This document shows, piece after piece, positions 4,901 to 6,465 of a stretch of 6,465 bases of DNA (position 1 is its first letter; each line of letters starts with the position of its first letter). The translations under genes were made by a program, and so were the position numbers. The notes below the pieces were generated by a model. That model did no database searches. It was not told where the DNA came from and saw only the letters and a program-made list of their open reading frames with translations. Source of the DNA: Victivallales bacterium (lineage in GTDB: Bacteria; Verrucomicrobiota; Lentisphaeria; Oligosphaerales; Oligosphaeraceae); the NCBI GenBank assembly GCA_017538465.1, contig JAFYIW010000288.1:1-6465 (forward strand), given 5' to 3'.

Positions 4901-6271
4901 TCAGTTTTCCAGGCTGTCCAGGAGGCTGTTGCTTTCAGGCTTGCGCAGTTTCCGCAGCGCGATGGCCTCCAGCTGGCGAATGCGTTCGCCAGTCAGGCCG
5001 AAGTGCTTGGCGACCTGTTCCAGCGTCTCGACCGTGTGTCCCAGCAGACCGAAGCGACGGATCAGAATCTCGCGCTCTCTGGGGTCCAGGGTGTCCAGAA
5101 CGGTGCGGGTGGCGTCGCGTCCTCCGTCATTGGGCATGGAGACATTCTGCTCGTCGGCCAGGATGTCATTCCAGTCACGGTCCTCTGTGGCGATGGATTG
5201 CAGCGACAATGGCTGCTGCCCCATCTTCAGCAGAGCACGCACGCGGGGGACGGAAAGTGTCACCAGGCTGGCCAGCTCCTCAATCGATGGAGGACGTCCT
5301 TGCTCCTGCAGGAATTCCCGCTCGCAGCGGTGAATCTTCGAGAGTTGCCGCACGATGTTGACAGGGATGCGGATGGCGCGTCCGTTTACGTTCAGGGCAT
5401 GGGTGATGGCTTGACGAATCCAGTAGGATGCGTAGGTGGAGAAACGATGCCCGCGCTGATATTCAAAGGACTCGACCGCGCGCATCAGCCCGATGTTTCC
5501 CTCCTGCACGAGGTCGGAGAGCGGCATCAGGCTGCATACGAAATGGCGCGCGATGGAGATGACCAGCCGGAGATTGCTTTCCACCAAGTGGTTCATCGCC
5601 TTCACGGCCTTCTCATTGGACTCCTGCATCTCAATGGCCAGGCGTTCGCGCTGCTTCAGGTTCACCCCGGGGGCTTCCCAGCGTCCTTGAATGAAGAGGT
5701 TCACGCACTCGGAGTAGAAGCGCTGCTGGAAGTTCAGTTTGCCGTATTGCTCCACCAGCGGGTTGAAGACGCGGTTCATGAGCTGGTTGGTCTCTTGGAA
5801 AATCGGCACGCCGGAGGTGCGTTGTCTGGATTTGCGGGAGGCGAATCGCCGAATGATCTCCGCTTTGTTGTCCAGCAGCACGCCAATGGCCTCGCGCAGC
5901 TGCTCTTCCAGGGCGGCGTCGCTGTAGGCGATGTCATCATTGCAGGGATCCAGTTCAATGAAATTCAGCAGCCGTCCGGCAGGCTGGCTCTGCAATTCGG
6001 CTAGCTGGGCCAGGATGACCTGCGGGAAATCCGCCAGAAGTCCGTGAAGCCGCGCGCGCGCCTCGCCGTATTCGCGGGCGTATTTTGCCTCGTCGTCGGC
6101 ATTGAGCAACTCGTAGGTTCCCACATCACGCATGTAGGATGGATTCAGCTCATAGTTGCTCCATGCGCTGTTGATCCAGCCATCGCTGTGCATCTGCACC
6201 GAGGTGGGTGCTCGGCGCGGAGAAGCGGGTTTGGGTTGTGGGGAAGATGCAGGCATGTTCGACGGAGACAT
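4901..6271 (-). CDS. RNA polymerase sigma factor, RpoD/SigA family (group 2-like)
   Basis: This sigma-70-family subunit directs RNA polymerase to promoters. The 456 residues read as: a Pro/Ser/Ala-rich N-terminus (1-45) with no acidic region 1.1; region 1.2 at about 46-80 (YMRDVGTYELL); a non-conserved spacer of about 145 residues (82-225); region 2 at about 228-300, with ESNLRLVISIARHF, core-binding DLVQEGNIGLMRAVESFE and the -10-reading RFSTYASYWIRQAIT; region 3 at about 301-375; and region 4 at about 388-445, whose helix-turn-helix contains GLTGERIRQLEAIALRKLR. Loss of region 1.1 suggests an alternative (group 2) sigma, while the spacer and strong regions 2 and 4 resemble a primary one. 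Two promoter-contact positions differ from RpoD consensus (see findings). The start at 6271 has only a weak AGG 3 nt before it. Met-6 (nt 6256) is a possible alternative. Confidence 0.93.
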   Translation of the reverse strand: MSPSNMPASSPQPKPASPRRAPTSVQMHSDGWINSAWSNYELNPSYMRDVGTYELLNADDEAKYAREYGEARARLHGLLADFPQVILAQLAELQSQPAGRLLNFIELDPCNDDIAYSDAALEEQLREAIGVLLDNKAEIIRRFASRKSRQRTSGVPIFQETNQLMNRVFNPLVEQYGKLNFQQRFYSECVNLFIQGRWEAPGVNLKQRERLAIEMQESNEKAVKAMNHLVESNLRLVISIARHFVCSLMPLSDLVQEGNIGLMRAVESFEYQRGHRFSTYASYWIRQAITHALNVNGRAIRIPVNIVRQLSKIHRCEREFLQEQGRPPSIEELASLVTLSVPRVRALLKMGQQPLSLQSIATEDRDWNDILADEQNVSMPNDGGRDATRTVLDTLDPREREILIRRFGLLGHTVETLEQVAKHFGLTGERIRQLEAIALRKLRKPESNSLLDSLEN

Positions 6272-6277
6272 TGCCTA

Positions 6278-6292
6278 TTCGGAATTTCCGAA
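6278..6292 (-). repeat. Perfect 15-bp palindrome just before the sigma-factor start
   Basis: On the coding (minus) strand the site reads TTCGGAAATTCCGAA: 7-bp arms that are exact reverse complements around one central A. It occupies most of the 38-nt gap between the upstream thioredoxin-like gene and the sigma gene, ending 6 nt before the start codon. Being so close to the start it could act as a repressor operator, or as a structure affecting ribosome access. It is not followed by a T tract, so it is not a standard terminator. The regulatory role is inference. Confidence 0.5.
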
Positions 6293-6309
6293 CAGGACAG
6301 GCGTCGGAA

Positions 6310-6465
6310 TCACCAACGGTCGGCATGCGGATATCCCGCGCGCTTCAAGATTCTGCGTATTTGCTTTAGGTATGCATTGGGCTTGAGGTATCCGCTGATT
6401 TCACCGAGTTTTTTGCCGTCGGGAGAAACCAGGATGGTCAGGGGGACTCCTCCGCCGGCGCCAAA
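6310..6465 (-). CDS. Thioredoxin-fold protein, C-terminal part (5' end beyond window)
   Basis: Reading the minus strand from the right edge, 51 codons are open to a TGA at 6310-6312. The translation begins FGAGGGVPLTILVSPDGKK and continues LGEISGYLKPNAYLKQIRRIL. This is the second half of a thioredoxin fold: a GVP with the cis-proline that faces the active site, a beta hairpin (TILVSPDGKKLGEISGY) and the final amphipathic helix. It most resembles thiol-disulfide or DUF255/thioredoxin-like domains of the type gvPt-v-f-dpdGk. The CxxC active site, if any, and any signal peptide lie outside the window, so redox activity cannot be confirmed. It ends 38 nt before the sigma-factor ATG on the same strand, so the two may share a transcript. 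Confidence 0.7.
   Translation of the reverse strand, partial: FGAGGGVPLTILVSPDGKKLGEISGYLKPNAYLKQIRRILKRAGYPHADRW

Noticed and set aside
4814..6004. Long open frame (396 codons) on the + strand opposite the sigma gene
   Set aside because: It is an antisense shadow of the sigma coding frame, rich in His, Gln and Leu, with no recognisable domain. The opposite strand gives a clear full-length sigma factor.

Overview
The window is ordinary-looking chromosomal DNA from a GC-rich, Gram-negative-type bacterium. A periplasm-dependent TRAP transporter and MreB point to a diderm, rod-forming cell. The exact lineage cannot be fixed from the sequence. The combination of a divergent RpoD-family sigma factor, mostly weak ribosome-binding sites and a heptameric intergenic repeat would fit a PVC-superphylum bacterium (Verrucomicrobiota, Kiritimatiellota or Lentisphaerota). 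That is a guess, not a demonstration.

Layout, left to right. Positions 1-2755 (+) hold a TRAP transporter operon in the order P-Q-M: a solute-binding protein whose N-terminus lies outside the window, a four-helix DctQ subunit and a large DctM permease. Positions 2756-3180 are non-coding apart from a complete tRNA-Gln (anticodon CTG, encoded CCA). The tRNA is preceded by a perfect hairpin and followed by a good candidate intrinsic terminator. Positions 3181-4239 (+) encode MreB, with no mreC or mreD next to it. Positions 4241-4310 hold a short array of imperfect 7-bp repeats. Positions 4329-4892 (+) encode a small exported nuclease of the staphylococcal-nuclease family. Converging on it with only 8 bp between stop codons, positions 4901-6271 (-) encode an RpoD-family sigma factor. 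Upstream of that, on the same strand, is the C-terminus of a thioredoxin-fold protein (6310-6465), running off the right edge.

How the genes work together: the three TRAP genes form one secondary transporter, probably for an organic acid. The others are unrelated housekeeping or regulatory functions: cell shape, translation, nucleic-acid degradation or repair, and promoter selection. The thioredoxin-like gene and the sigma gene are separated by only 37-38 nt and could be co-transcribed. A perfect 15-bp palindrome lies between them, just before the sigma start codon.

I did not find a convincing undescribed multi-gene system. The items most worth a second look are the 7-bp-periodic intergenic array, the palindrome before the sigma gene, and two apparent substitutions in the sigma factor at positions that contact promoter DNA in RpoD.
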